A stretch of DNA of 64,000 bases from Enterocloster aldenensis. GTDB taxonomy: Bacteria > Bacillota > Clostridia > Lachnospirales > Lachnospiraceae. Below are positions 6,837-15,791 of this stretch, piece after piece. Both the position numbers and the translations under genes were made by a program. The DNA lies in the NCBI RefSeq assembly GCF_003434055.1, contig NZ_QVEX01000005.1, positions 297,784 through 361,783 of the forward strand. The letters run 5' to 3'. The notes under the pieces were generated by a model. It saw only the letters and a list, made by a program, of their open reading frames with translations, did not search any database and was not told where the DNA came from. Position 1 is the stretch's first letter. Each line of letters opens with the position of its first letter.

Positions 6837-9449
6837 TTATTTACCGTAGTAAGCTTTTAAATACATTTCTTTAATCTCGCTCATAAGAGGATATCTTGGG
6901 TTGGCGCCGGTACACTGGTCATCAAATGCCTGCTCAACCATTTCATCCAGCCTGTCTAAGAAATCTTTCTCATCAATGCCGTAATCCTTAATACAGGACT
7001 TGATTCCAACGGCTCTCTTAAGTTCCTCTGTCTTCTCAATCAGCTTCTTAACTGCCTCAGCATCGTCCTTGGCCTGGATTCCGCAGAACCTTGCACACTC
7101 TGCATACCTTGCCTGTGTATGCGGATACTGGTACTGTGAGAAGGTACCCATCTTGCGTGGATTCTCAGCGGCATTGAAATCAATGACCAGGGAGATTAAC
7201 AGTGCATTTGCAACACCGTGTGGCAGGTGGTGGAAAGCGCCCAGCTTATGCGCCATGGAGTGGCATACTCCCAGGAACGCATTGGCGAATGCCATACCGG
7301 CCATGCAGGAAGCATCAGCCATCTTCTGACGTGCCTCTACGTTAGTCGGCTCATTGTAAGCAGTTGGCAGGTAGTCAAACACATTCTTCATGGCCTTAAG
7401 TGCAAGGCCGTCCGTGTAATCGGTAGCCATGACAGAAGCATATGCCTCAAGTGCATGGGTCAGGACGTCAACGCCGGATGCGCTTGTCAGTCCTCTTGGC
7501 TGGCTCATCATATTATCAGTGTCCACAATTGCCATGTTTGGCAGGAGGGCATAGTCAGCCAGCGGATATTTGATGCCGGTCTCCTGGTCTGTGATGACTG
7601 CGAAAGGCGTAACCTCGGAACCAGTACCTGAGGAAGTTGGAACTGCAATGAAATATGCCTTCTCACCCATTTTCGGGAATGTATATACACGTTTCCGGAT
7701 ATCGATGAAACGCATTGCCATATCCATGAAGTCCACTTCCGGATGCTCATAAAGGACCCACATAATCTTGGCCGCATCCATTGCGGAACCGCCGCCCATT
7801 GCAATGATTACGTCCGGCTCAAAGTCCCTCATAAGCTTTGCGCCAGCCTGTGCATTGGCAAGGGTCGGGTCTGGCTGTACATCGGAGAACACGGTATAGG
7901 TAAGTCCCATCTCGTTGAGACGGTCTGTGATAACATGGGTATATCCATTCTTATACAGGAAGGAGTCGGTTACGATGAATGCCCTCTTCTTGCCCATTAC
8001 ATCCTTTAATTCATTTAATGCCACAGGCAGACAGCCCTTCTTAAAGTATACCTTCTCAGGTGCACGGAACCACAGCATGTTCTCTCTCCTTTCAGCAACG
8101 GTCTTGATATTCAGTAAATGCTTCACCCCAACGTTCTCAGACACGGAGTTTCCGCCCCAGGAACCGCAGCCCAGTGTTAAGGATGGGGCCAGCTTGAAGT
8201 TGTACAGGTCACCGATGCCGCCGTGGGAGGAAGGTGTATTGATTACAATACGGCAGGTCTTCATCCTTAAAGCATGCTTCATGATTTTTTCTTCTTCATT
8301 TACATTCACATACAGGGAAGCAGTGTGTCCGTATCCGCCGTCAGCCACCAGGCGCTCTGCCTTATCCAGCGCCTCGTCAAATGTCTTGGCCTTGTACATG
8401 GCCAGTACGGGAGACAGCTTCTCATGTGCGAACTCTTCGCTGATATCCACGGACTCAACCTCGCCAATCAGGATCTTGGTATCTTCCGGAACTTCCACGC
8501 CTGCAAGCCTGGCAATGGCAGCTGCCTTCTGTCCGACAATCTTGGCATTCAGCGCGCCGTTAACCAGGATGGTCTTGCGGACCTTCTCAATCTCGCCTGG
8601 CTTTAAGAAATAACAGCCTCTATATTCAAATTCTTTTCTGACTTCATTGTAAATGGATTCCAGGACAGTCACGGACTGCTCGGAAGCACAGATCATACCA
8701 TTGTCAAATGTCTTGGAATGGATGATGGAGTTTACTGCCATCTTGATTTCAGCGGTCTCATCAATGATGACCGGTGTGTTGCCGGCGCCAACGCCCAGTG
8801 CTGGCTTTCCTGAGGAATAAGCAGCCTTAACCATTCCAGGTCCGCCTGTTGCCAGGATTAAATCCGCATCCCTCATGACCTCGTTGGTCAGTTCCAGTGA
8901 AGGCACGTCAATCCAGCCAATGATTCCTTCCGGTGCTCCGGCCTTTACCGCTGCGTCCAGGACAATCTTAGCAGCCGCAATAGTGCATCCCTTTGCACGC
9001 GGATGTGGGGAAATGATGATTGCGTTGCGTGTTTTCAGGGCAATCAGTGTCTTGAAGATAGCGGTTGAAGTCGGGTTGGTGGTGGGGATGACAGCTGCAA
9101 TCAGGCCAATCGGCTCTGCAATCTTCTTGATACCGTACTCCTTATCTTCCTCAATCACGCCAACTGTCTTGGTATCCTTATATGCATTGTAAATATACTC
9201 GGCCGCATAGTTGTTTTTGATGACCTTGTCTTCCACAATACCCATGCCGGTCTCTTCCACTGCCATCTTTGCAAGAGGAAGACGCATCTTATCAGCCGCG
9301 CTGGCAGCTGCAAAGAATATTTTGTCTACCTGCTCCTGTGTGTAAGTAGCAAAAATTTTCTGTGCTTCGCGCATTGCATTCATTTTTGCATTCAGTCCGT
9401 CCACGCTGTCGATGATTTCCGGAACAACCTGCTCGATTTTCTTTGCCAT
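6837..9449 (-). CDS. adhE: Bifunctional acetaldehyde-CoA/alcohol dehydrogenase
   Basis: AdhE reduces acetyl-CoA to acetaldehyde and then to ethanol with two NADH, closing the fermentative redox balance in the cytoplasm. The 870-residue length fits the family. The N-terminal ALDH half has the catalytic cysteine in GMICASEQS (around residue 245) and GVGAGNTPV; the C-terminal iron ADH half starts near residue 450 and shows GGGSAMDAAKIMW and the metal-binding CHSMAHKLGAFHHLPHG. The chosen start is ATG 9449 (MAKKIEQ), downstream of GGAGGAAAAGG; the frame is open about 20 codons further. A consensus promoter and a Rex-type operator lie just upstream. The gene stands alone as a transcription unit. 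Confidence 0.96.
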   Translation of the reverse strand: MAKKIEQVVPEIIDSVDGLNAKMNAMREAQKIFATYTQEQVDKIFFAAASAADKMRLPLAKMAVEETGMGIVEDKVIKNNYAAEYIYNAYKDTKTVGVIEEDKEYGIKKIAEPIGLIAAVIPTTNPTSTAIFKTLIALKTRNAIIISPHPRAKGCTIAAAKIVLDAAVKAGAPEGIIGWIDVPSLELTNEVMRDADLILATGGPGMVKAAYSSGKPALGVGAGNTPVIIDETAEIKMAVNSIIHSKTFDNGMICASEQSVTVLESIYNEVRKEFEYRGCYFLKPGEIEKVRKTILVNGALNAKIVGQKAAAIARLAGVEVPEDTKILIGEVESVDISEEFAHEKLSPVLAMYKAKTFDEALDKAERLVADGGYGHTASLYVNVNEEEKIMKHALRMKTCRIVINTPSSHGGIGDLYNFKLAPSLTLGCGSWGGNSVSENVGVKHLLNIKTVAERRENMLWFRAPEKVYFKKGCLPVALNELKDVMGKKRAFIVTDSFLYKNGYTHVITDRLNEMGLTYTVFSDVQPDPTLANAQAGAKLMRDFEPDVIIAMGGGSAMDAAKIMWVLYEHPEVDFMDMAMRFIDIRKRVYTFPKMGEKAYFIAVPTSSGTGSEVTPFAVITDQETGIKYPLADYALLPNMAIVDTDNMMSQPRGLTSASGVDVLTHALEAYASVMATDYTDGLALKAMKNVFDYLPTAYNEPTNVEARQKMADASCMAGMAFANAFLGVCHSMAHKLGAFHHLPHGVANALLISLVIDFNAAENPRKMGTFSQYQYPHTQARYAECARFCGIQAKDDAEAVKKLIEKTEELKRAVGIKSCIKDYGIDEKDFLDRLDEMVEQAFDDQCTGANPRYPLMSEIKEMYLKAYYGK

Positions 9450-9539
9450 TTCCTTTTCCTCCATTTTTCCTTCATTTTTCCTTGTGTTTGTGATGCATTG
9501 GGGCTGCATCAGCCTGTTTGGGTTGGGGTATTATTCTTA

Positions 9540-9557
9540 TTGATAATTAATTAACAA
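9540..9557 (-). promoter_or_regulatory. Rex-type operator upstream of adhE
   Basis: TTGATAATTAATTAACAA matches the clostridial Rex consensus TTGTTAA-N4-TTAACAA with one mismatch. It sits 13 bases downstream of the -10 box, over the likely start of transcription, where NADH-sensing Rex would block adhE when NAD+ is high. Rex itself is not in the window. Confidence 0.75.
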
Positions 9558-9570
9558 TCTCACTGTTTGC

Positions 9571-9599
9571 ATTATAACCCTTCGTTAAAAATATGTCAA
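9571..9599 (-). promoter_or_regulatory. Consensus sigma-A promoter of adhE
   Basis: On the minus strand TTGACA (9599-9594) and TATAAT (9576-9571) are both perfect, with a 17-base spacer. The long leader to the start codon (about 115 bases) contains the Rex-type site. Confidence 0.8.
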
Positions 9600-9676
9600 T
9601 ATGTATTTTAAAATATTTTTGTTTTTTCATATTTGGACAGGCTTGATTGTTAAAAACAAATCAGGAAAAGGCTGAA

Positions 9677-9719
9677 AAGGAAACGGCCCCGGAACTTCCC
9701 GTTCCAAAACCGTTTCCTT
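9677..9719 (-). terminator. Terminator after the aldehyde dehydrogenase gene
   Basis: AAGGAAACGG and CCGTTTCCTT pair around a second inner stem (GGAAC/GTTCC). On the minus strand the stem is followed by TTTTCAGCCTTTT. It lies 20 bases beyond the ALDH stop codon. Confidence 0.65.
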
Positions 9720-9739
9720 CTATATGATTATACCCTGTT

Positions 9740-11227
9740 TTATTTTACAGGATAAAATCCTGTTGGGGACTCGCTGAGATTGATCATGATGTTCTTCATC
9801 TGGGTATAATGCTCCAGCATTACCTTATGGGTTTCACGTCCAATGCCGGATGCCTTATAGCCGCCAAATGGCGCTCCCTCCGGAATGGCATTGTAGGTGT
9901 TCACCCACATGCGTCCTGTTTCAACGGCCCGTGACACCCGCAGGGCCCTGTTGATATCCCTGGTCCATACGGCTCCTCCCAGGCCGTATTCGCTGTCATT
10001 GGCCATGTCAATCACCTCATCCTCTGTCCTGAACTTAAGGATGCAGGCAACCGGCCCGAAGATTTCTTCCTGGGCAACCCTCATGTGGTTTGTGACATTT
10101 CCAAGGAGGGTGGGCTTAAGGAAGCAGCCGTTTTCCAGTCCCTCTGACTTTAGCTGTTCACCTCCGCAGAGAAGTTCTGCGCCCTCCGCCTTTCCGATTT
10201 CTATGTACTGAAGGATTTTTTCCATCTGGCCCTTGTTAATCTGGCTGCCCATCTGGGTGTCTGCCTCCCAGGGAAGCCCCACCTTGACCTGGTTAAACCG
10301 CTTCACTGCCTCTTTCACGAACCTGTCATAAATGCTTTCCTGGACAAATACCCTGGAACCCGCGCAGCACACCTGGCCCTGGTTAAAGAGGATGCCCATC
10401 TGCAGGCCGTCCATGGCCATTTCCCAATCACAGTCCTCAAAGAAGATATTAGCCGACTTTCCCCCCAATTCCAGGGTGGACGGTATCAGTTTCTGTGCAG
10501 CTGCCAGCGCAACATTCCTGCCCACTTCCGTGGACCCGGTAAAGGCCAGCTTCCTGAAGCCCTTATGCTCCAGCATATATTGGCCGGACCTGGAGCCGGA
10601 ACCGGTCAGCACGTTAAACACGCCCGCCGGAAGCACATCCTGAATCAGCCCTGCAAGTTCCAGCACGCTTAATGGGGTGGCGCTGGAGGACTTAAATACA
10701 GTGCAGCAGCCGCTTGCCAGCACCGGCGCCAGTTTCCAGGCAGCCATGAGGAATGGGAAGTTCCAGGGCACGATCTGCCCAACCACGCCGATGGGCTCCC
10801 TGAGGATCAGGCTTAACGTACTTTCCCCAAGCATGTTGGCGCTTCCCTCATCCGCCATGATGCAGCCCGCAAAGTAACGGAAATGCTGGGCGGACATAGG
10901 TATATCCACGGTCATGGTCTCCCTGATTGGCTTGCCGTTGTCCAGGGATTCCACCATTGCCAGGTGTTCCCGGTTGGCGTCAATGATATCCGCAATCTTG
11001 TTTAAAATAGCGGCTCTTTCATTGACTGTCACGTGTTTCCAGGACTCAAAAGCTTTCCAGGCTGCCTTTACAGCCTCATCCACATCCTCCTTTGTCGCCT
11101 CCGCACACTCAGCCAGCACGCTGCTGTCCGCGGGGCAGTATGTCTTAAAGGTCCTGCCGTCAGAAGAATCCTTCCACCGGCCTCCGATAAACAACTGGTA
11201 TCTGGCCTTAAGTTCTACATTATGCAT
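9740..11227 (-). CDS. NAD(P)-dependent aldehyde dehydrogenase (ALDH superfamily)
   Basis: A 495-residue single-domain ALDH that oxidises an aldehyde to the acid. The Rossmann-type and catalytic motifs are clear: WNFPFLMAAWKLAPVLASG, FTGSTEVGR, the general-base glutamate in TLELGGKSANIFF and the nucleophile in GQVCCAGSR. It resembles betaine aldehyde/phenylacetaldehyde-type dehydrogenases rather than the CoA-acylating type. The ATG at 11227 has GGAGAGGAG seven bases upstream. It lies between adhE and an iron ADH but has its own promoter and terminator, so it is probably a single-gene unit in alcohol/aldehyde metabolism. The aldehyde used cannot be told from sequence. Confidence 0.92.
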   Translation of the reverse strand: MHNVELKARYQLFIGGRWKDSSDGRTFKTYCPADSSVLAECAEATKEDVDEAVKAAWKAFESWKHVTVNERAAILNKIADIIDANREHLAMVESLDNGKPIRETMTVDIPMSAQHFRYFAGCIMADEGSANMLGESTLSLILREPIGVVGQIVPWNFPFLMAAWKLAPVLASGCCTVFKSSSATPLSVLELAGLIQDVLPAGVFNVLTGSGSRSGQYMLEHKGFRKLAFTGSTEVGRNVALAAAQKLIPSTLELGGKSANIFFEDCDWEMAMDGLQMGILFNQGQVCCAGSRVFVQESIYDRFVKEAVKRFNQVKVGLPWEADTQMGSQINKGQMEKILQYIEIGKAEGAELLCGGEQLKSEGLENGCFLKPTLLGNVTNHMRVAQEEIFGPVACILKFRTEDEVIDMANDSEYGLGGAVWTRDINRALRVSRAVETGRMWVNTYNAIPEGAPFGGYKASGIGRETHKVMLEHYTQMKNIMINLSESPTGFYPVK

Positions 11228-11394
11228 TGTAAATTCTCCTCTCCACACTTGGTACAGCATACGGACAGGCTTTTAGGGTACAAAAAAAACATGTATCTTA
11301 AAGCCAGCCCATGACTGCCCTAAAACACCATGTTTCCAGAAAAACCCTCCACTTTGGAAGATTAATACGGTTGTGTTACCCCTCTGGCCACTAT

Positions 11395-11457
11395 GATATA
11401 TCATAAGACAGGCAATAGTCAACAAAAATCTTTTATTTAACAAACCAATTTTGTTAA
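11395..11457 (-). promoter_or_regulatory. Candidate promoter and palindrome upstream of the ALDH gene
   Basis: On the minus strand TTGACT (11422-11417) and TATATC (11400-11395) with a 16-base spacer form a promoter candidate. Directly upstream is TTAACAA-N7-TTGTTAA (11437-11457), an inverted repeat built from Rex-like half-sites but in the opposite arrangement and with wider spacing than a true Rex box. The regulator is therefore uncertain. Confidence 0.4.
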
Positions 11458-11480
11458 TATTGCATTAACACCATGCTTCT

Positions 11481-12638
11481 TTACTCCCCAACATAAGCCT
11501 GACGGTAAATCTCAATTACCTGTTCCCTGGTTGCAGTCCTTGGGTTTGTCAGCTGGCATACATCCTTCTTGGCATTGTCAGCCATGATTCCAAAGTCCTC
11601 CTCCCTTACTCCCAGCTGCTTTAAATCCGTAGGGATTTCCAGCTGCCTGCTCAGCTTCTTAATGGCCTCAATTGCCTTTTCAGCTGCGCATGTTACGGAA
11701 ATGCCTTCTACCTGGACACCCATTGCCTGAGCCACATCCCTGAACCGGTTCATATTGCCAATCAGGTTGTAGCTCTCAACATATGGCAGCAGGATTGCAT
11801 TGCATACGCCGTGGGGCAGGTTATAAAAGCCGCCCAGCTGATGCGCCATGGCATGGACATAACCAAGGGATGCATTGTTAAATGCAATTCCCGCCAGGTA
11901 CTGGGCATAAGCCATCTTATCCCTGGCTTTCATGTAATTTCCATTGGCAACTGCCTTGGGAAGGTAGTGGGCAATCATCTTAATGGCCATGATGGCCGCA
12001 GCGTCTGTCAGCGGATTGGCATCCGTGGACACATAAGCTTCAATGGCATGGGTCAGCGCATCCATGCCCGTGGATGCTGTCAGTGACGGCGGCATATCCT
12101 TCATAAGCTCAGGATCGTTGATGGCAATCTGAGGTGTGACACGCCAGTCAACAATGGCCATTTTTACCTTGCGGGAAGTATCTGTGATGATGCAGAACCT
12201 GGTTATCTCTGACGCGGTCCCTGCGGTGGTATTGATGGCCATAAGCGGAATCATTGGTTTTGAAGACTTATCAACCCCCTCAAAATCAGCAATCTGCCCG
12301 CCATTGGCAGCAACCAGTCCGATACCTTTTGCACAGTCATGGGAAGAACCGCCGCCCAGGGAAATGATGGAATTGCATTCATTTTCCTGATAAAACCTTG
12401 CCCCGGCCTCCACGTTCTTATCCGTTGGGTTGGGTTCTGCTCCTGCAAAAATACAGGCCTCAATACCTGCCTTTTTAAGAATCCCCTGTACCCTGTCAGC
12501 CATTCCTATCTGCCCCAGATACCGGTCCGTTACAATCAGGCACTTCTTTGCGCCTAAACTCTTTACAAGATCCCCAGCTTCCTGAACCGCACCTTCACCA
12601 AATACATTGCGTGTAGGCAAAAAATAATATGTAGACAT
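11481..12638 (-). CDS. Iron-containing alcohol dehydrogenase
   Basis: A 385-residue group III ADH that interconverts alcohols and aldehydes with NAD(P)H. Key motifs are GGGSSHDCAKGIGL (coenzyme binding, about residues 96-109), TTAGTASEITRF, and the metal site residues in MDALTHAIEAYVS and YVHAMAHQLGGFYNLPHG. It resembles 1,3-propanediol/butanol-type dehydrogenases. ATG 12638 follows GGGGG with a short gap. It is read as its own unit behind a long AT-rich upstream region with several Rex-like half-sites. Confidence 0.92.
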   Translation of the reverse strand: MSTYYFLPTRNVFGEGAVQEAGDLVKSLGAKKCLIVTDRYLGQIGMADRVQGILKKAGIEACIFAGAEPNPTDKNVEAGARFYQENECNSIISLGGGSSHDCAKGIGLVAANGGQIADFEGVDKSSKPMIPLMAINTTAGTASEITRFCIITDTSRKVKMAIVDWRVTPQIAINDPELMKDMPPSLTASTGMDALTHAIEAYVSTDANPLTDAAAIMAIKMIAHYLPKAVANGNYMKARDKMAYAQYLAGIAFNNASLGYVHAMAHQLGGFYNLPHGVCNAILLPYVESYNLIGNMNRFRDVAQAMGVQVEGISVTCAAEKAIEAIKKLSRQLEIPTDLKQLGVREEDFGIMADNAKKDVCQLTNPRTATREQVIEIYRQAYVGE

Positions 12639-13269
12639 ACTGCTACCCCCTTATATTTTTGCATCCCGCCCCAGCTGTCCGGGCCAGGGCAGGTGCCTAA
12701 AACTGATTATATCCAGGCTTTTTAATCTGTCAATTAAAATATTATTTTAACATTTATTTGATAATATTTTGATTAATATCGATTTTTTATTAACATTATA
12801 CTTATAGTCCTGCTTGTTAAGTTTTCTTAATAATTTTTCTGTAATTATAAAATGCAGAACAAAATGACTACATTAGATGGATAAAAATCTTCTGTTTTCG
12901 ATTTGGGTAAATATGGAAAATAATGAGGGGGTGTGAAGGGAATTAAAACATAATATTCTGTATAAATAGGCAAATATAAAAAACTTACACAATGGCCAAT
13001 AAAATTAGCACGGATGTTTGATATGCTTTTAACAATTTTTCTGATAAATTTTTCCAGTTTGTGCTCATAAAACGATTAAAAGGCCATAGGATTTTGCATA
13101 TTATTTAACAATAATACAAAATTCTACAGCTTCATTTTTGAAAAAGCATGTTATTATTTTAAGATATCAGCATCAGATAAACAATAAATCCATAAAAACC
13201 AGATACATGTGAATCAATTAACAACTATTTCTGCTTCCAGATACCGGCCAGTACCCGTGCTTTTAGCTT
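12639..13269. other. AT-rich gene-free region upstream of the iron ADH gene
   Basis: About 630 bases with no credible ORF. The words TTGTTAA (12814-12820) and TTAACAA (13029-13035, 13105-13111, 13218-13224) occur singly; none forms a complete Rex box. It must hold the promoter of the iron ADH gene near 12.65-12.9 kb, but no single -35/-10 pair stands out. Confidence 0.5.
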
Positions 13270-13824
13270 TTATGTAAATCTCCATCGCAATCCATATGCC
13301 GTAATCCATGTGCCTTCATAGGATGTATCCGGTTTTTCCAGACAGCTGTCACTGAAGACATAGTTCCACCCTGGCAGGGCTGTATCCGAATATAACCTAT
13401 CCTCAAACAGGCTGCCTCTTATCAAGACAGATTCTCCTCGCAGAAGCGCGCCCAGGGTATCCGTATCCTCCCACAGCCAAGGGAACCCTCTGTATTCAAA
13501 GAAGAGGATGCTAGGGTCTGTTTGAAAATTGCTTTCCGTCAGCTGTGCGTCCCACTTTGTGGGAGATTTGGTCCCGATGAGGGAGGCGTAGCGGGCTACG
13601 TTGACCGAATTGGGACCAAATATGCCGCGAAGTGGGGCGCGCAGATGGCGGGAATGAATTTTCAAACAGACCCTAGGTCCCAGCACATGCCTGTATTCCT
13701 CAAACTGCCGGTCTACCTTCCCTGTCTGCTTATAAATCCATCCTTCCGGCCCCTGGGGGGTAACAAGGTTGACAAGAACCGGAAGTTTCTGATCCGATTT
13801 GTCCAGATAGTCGAATAACTTCAT
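13270..13824 (-). CDS. Small unknown protein interrupted in frame by a palindromic element
   Basis: The ATG at 13824 follows GGGGGA five bases upstream and the frame runs 184 codons. I do not recognise the family. About 54 residues in the middle (from roughly residue 50) are encoded by a 166-base palindromic insertion; without them the protein would be about 130 residues and would join ...EEYRHVLG to DPSILFFEYRGFPWLWED. There is no signal peptide or membrane helix; the C-terminal part is rich in Trp and Tyr (WLWEDTD, GWNYVFSD). It follows the SDR gene by 39 bases on the same strand, at the end of the sugar-use cluster, so a metabolic or binding role there is plausible but unproven. Confidence 0.65.
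   Translation of the reverse strand: MKLFDYLDKSDQKLPVLVNLVTPQGPEGWIYKQTGKVDRQFEEYRHVLGPRVCLKIHSRHLRAPLRGIFGPNSVNVARYASLIGTKSPTKWDAQLTESNFQTDPSILFFEYRGFPWLWEDTDTLGALLRGESVLIRGSLFEDRLYSDTALPGWNYVFSDSCLEKPDTSYEGTWITAYGLRWRFT
13511..13676. mobile_element. Palindromic element inserted in frame in a coding gene
   Basis: The ends are perfect 20-base inverted copies (CTAGGGTCTGTTTGAAAATT at 13511-13530 and its complement at 13657-13676). Inner arms pair too: GTCCCACTT with AAGTGGGGC and GATTTGGTCCC with GGGACCAAAT, around a loop containing GTAGCGGGCTAC. The net insertion is 162 bases (54 codons) if the CTAG or TA at the ends is the target duplication, so the host frame stays open. No transposase is encoded. 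This resembles miniature inverted-repeat elements and, in being protein-coding, the palindromic elements known from Rickettsia. Confidence 0.75.
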
Positions 13825-13863
13825 ATATCCCCCATTTCCAAAGGGGACCGATACCAGATATTT

Positions 13864-14622
13864 TTAAAACCCAATCATGGCCCCGCCGTCCACCACAAGG
13901 CTTGTCCCCGTGACAAACCTGGATGCGTCTGAGGCAAGGTATAAGGCAGCCCATCCAATATCCTCGGGCTGTCCGAACTTCTTCATGGGGGTCCTCCCGA
14001 TAATCCGTTGCGCCCTCCCGGGGTCGTCTGCATTGGAATACCTCAACATCGGCGTATCGGTCCATCCCGGGACAATCGCATTAAACCGGATGCCTGTGCC
14101 TGACAGTTCTGATGCAAAGGAACGCATCATGCCCAGCGTACCGGACTTGGCCATGGAGTATCCCAGCACGCCGGTTACACCGATGAACCCTGTCTCTGAG
14201 GAAAGGAATATAACGCTGCCGCCCTTCATGTGGGGTACGGATGCCTTTGTCAGAAGGTAACCCGCCTTTAAGTGCACGTCAAAAAGGCGGTCAAGGTCTT
14301 CTGCCTCAAAGGAAAGCGCAGGCTTTTTTATCTGTATGCCTGCATTGTTGATAAGGACATCCATCCCGCCAAACCTGTGTACAATGGAATCCACCAGCAC
14401 GGGAATCCCCTCAAAATCAGTAATGTCACAGCGGATATAATGGGCGCGCTCCCCAATTTCCCGGCACGCATGTTCCAGTTCCTCTTCCCTTCTCCCAACC
14501 AGGACCACGGTGGCATTGGCACCGGCCAGGCACTGGGCCATGGAAAAACCAAGACCGGTTGCCCCGCCTGTGATGACGGCAACCTTTCCCTCCAGGTTAA
14601 ATATGTCGATATATGATTTCAT
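13864..14622 (-). CDS. SDR-family oxidoreductase (gluconate/deoxygluconate dehydrogenase-like)
   Basis: A 252-residue classical short-chain dehydrogenase. It has the NAD(P)-binding TGGATGLGFSMA near residue 18, NNAGI, the catalytic serine in SSETGFIG and the YSMAK tetrad, and ends with the typical VVDGGAMIGF. The opening IDIFNLEGKVAVITGG is typical of 2-deoxy-D-gluconate 3-dehydrogenase/gluconate 5-dehydrogenase-like enzymes. It is last but one in the sugar-use cluster, after the split transketolase, and separated from it by a terminator-like hairpin. The substrate is probably a sugar or sugar acid; not determinable here. Confidence 0.88.
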   Translation of the reverse strand: MKSYIDIFNLEGKVAVITGGATGLGFSMAQCLAGANATVVLVGRREEELEHACREIGERAHYIRCDITDFEGIPVLVDSIVHRFGGMDVLINNAGIQIKKPALSFEAEDLDRLFDVHLKAGYLLTKASVPHMKGGSVIFLSSETGFIGVTGVLGYSMAKSGTLGMMRSFASELSGTGIRFNAIVPGWTDTPMLRYSNADDPGRAQRIIGRTPMKKFGQPEDIGWAALYLASDASRFVTGTSLVVDGGAMIGF

Positions 14623-14719
14623 GGCGCCTCCTATAAAAAAAATTGAATCACTGGATGAAACACCCCGTCATTACAGATCATGAACGGATTCTCAAATTAC
14701 ATTTTGACATAATTATACA

Positions 14720-14747
14720 AAAGACCGCCTGCCAATGCAAGCGGCCT
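14720..14747 (-). terminator. Terminator-like hairpin between transketolase and SDR genes
   Basis: On the minus strand GGCCGCTTGC and GCAGGCGGTC pair over ten positions with a four-base loop, followed by TTTTGTATAATT. It lies in the 242-base gap after the transketolase C gene and would reduce readthrough into the SDR gene. A second palindrome, GCGCATAT/ATATGCGC, is at 14761-14800. Confidence 0.55.
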
Positions 14748-14864
14748 TATGCCGTTATACGCGCATATCACTGTCTCCCTGTATCAATCACTATATGCGC
14801 CTGTCTCCTCATGCCAATTACTGATCTGTATCTTATAAGGGCAGCCTGGTGTTTCGTACACATC

Positions 14865-15791
14865 CTAACCCGCCATCTCCCTGACAGCCTCTGCCACAGC
14901 TTCCTTCGTCAGCCCGTGATAAGCCAGGACTTCCTGATAATTATGGCCGCTGCAGCCAAATGTATCTTTAATCCCCACCATCTTCATGGGCAGGGGGTCT
15001 TCACATAAAGCCTCGGCCACAGCGCTTCCCAGCCCTCCTGCCACATTATGCTCCTCGGCCGTAACCACGGCCCTGCAGCCCTCGGCCATTTTCCTCATTA
15101 CCTCTTTATTCATTGGCTTGATTGTAGATACATTGATTACCCTTACGGAGATACTGCCTTCCAGTTCTTTGGCTGCCTCCAGGGCCACTCCTGTCATATA
15201 TCCCGCTGCAAACAGGGCAACGTCGGTTCCATGCTTCAGTATCCTCGGCACACCGATTTCAAACCGCGCCCCCTCTTTTGTCACATTGGGATAGTCATTG
15301 CGGTTCAGGCGGAGATAACATGGTCCCTTCATTTGTGCAATTGCCTTTACTGCTTCCCTTGTTTCATTTGCATCCGCAGGACAGATGACCGTCATGTTCG
15401 GCACGGCACGGAAGATAGCCATATCCTCCACGCACTGGTGCGTGGCGCCGTCCCCAAAATCAGACAGGCCTGACGATGAACCGCATATCTTCACATTCAG
15501 TTTTCCAATTGCAATGGTCTGGCGTATCTGGTCATAGGCACGGCCGCCTGCAAATACGGCAAATGAATTTGTGAACGGGATTTTACCGGTCTGGGCCAGT
15601 CCTGCCGCAACGCTTGTCATGTTGGCTTCAGCAATCCCCATTTCAAAGTGCCGCTCCGGAAACTCTGCTTCAAACAGTTTTCCCATGGTAGAGCCGCCCA
15701 GGTCCGCATCCAATACCACAATCCGTTGATCCTGTCTTCCCAGCTCCACCAATGTATTGCCATAAACCATTCTCTGATTCGTATCGCTCAT
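14865..15791 (-). CDS. Transketolase C-terminal section (split transketolase)
   Basis: A 308-residue protein holding the pyrimidine-binding and C-terminal domains of a transketolase. It shows the E-containing MGIAEANMTSVAAGLA motif (the TPP-activating glutamate), DFGDGATHQ and LRLNRNDYPNVT, and ends with FGCSGHNYQEVLAYHGLT. It overlaps the N-terminal partner by four bases, so both are translated together and form one TPP enzyme moving two-carbon ketol units between sugars. Split transketolases in catabolic operons often act on unusual pentoses (for example the apulose-4-phosphate type); which sugar applies here is open. Confidence 0.93.
   Translation of the reverse strand: MSDTNQRMVYGNTLVELGRQDQRIVVLDADLGGSTMGKLFEAEFPERHFEMGIAEANMTSVAAGLAQTGKIPFTNSFAVFAGGRAYDQIRQTIAIGKLNVKICGSSSGLSDFGDGATHQCVEDMAIFRAVPNMTVICPADANETREAVKAIAQMKGPCYLRLNRNDYPNVTKEGARFEIGVPRILKHGTDVALFAAGYMTGVALEAAKELEGSISVRVINVSTIKPMNKEVMRKMAEGCRAVVTAEEHNVAGGLGSAVAEALCEDPLPMKMVGIKDTFGCSGHNYQEVLAYHGLTKEAVAEAVREMAG

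Noticed and set aside
11437..11457. Rex box upstream of ALDH
   Set aside because: TTAACAA-N7-TTGTTAA has the half-sites in reverse arrangement and wrong spacing; left as an unassigned palindrome.
12814..13224. Rex operators upstream of the iron ADH
   Set aside because: Only single half-sites TTGTTAA or TTAACAA are present; none is paired with the four-base spacing of a Rex box.
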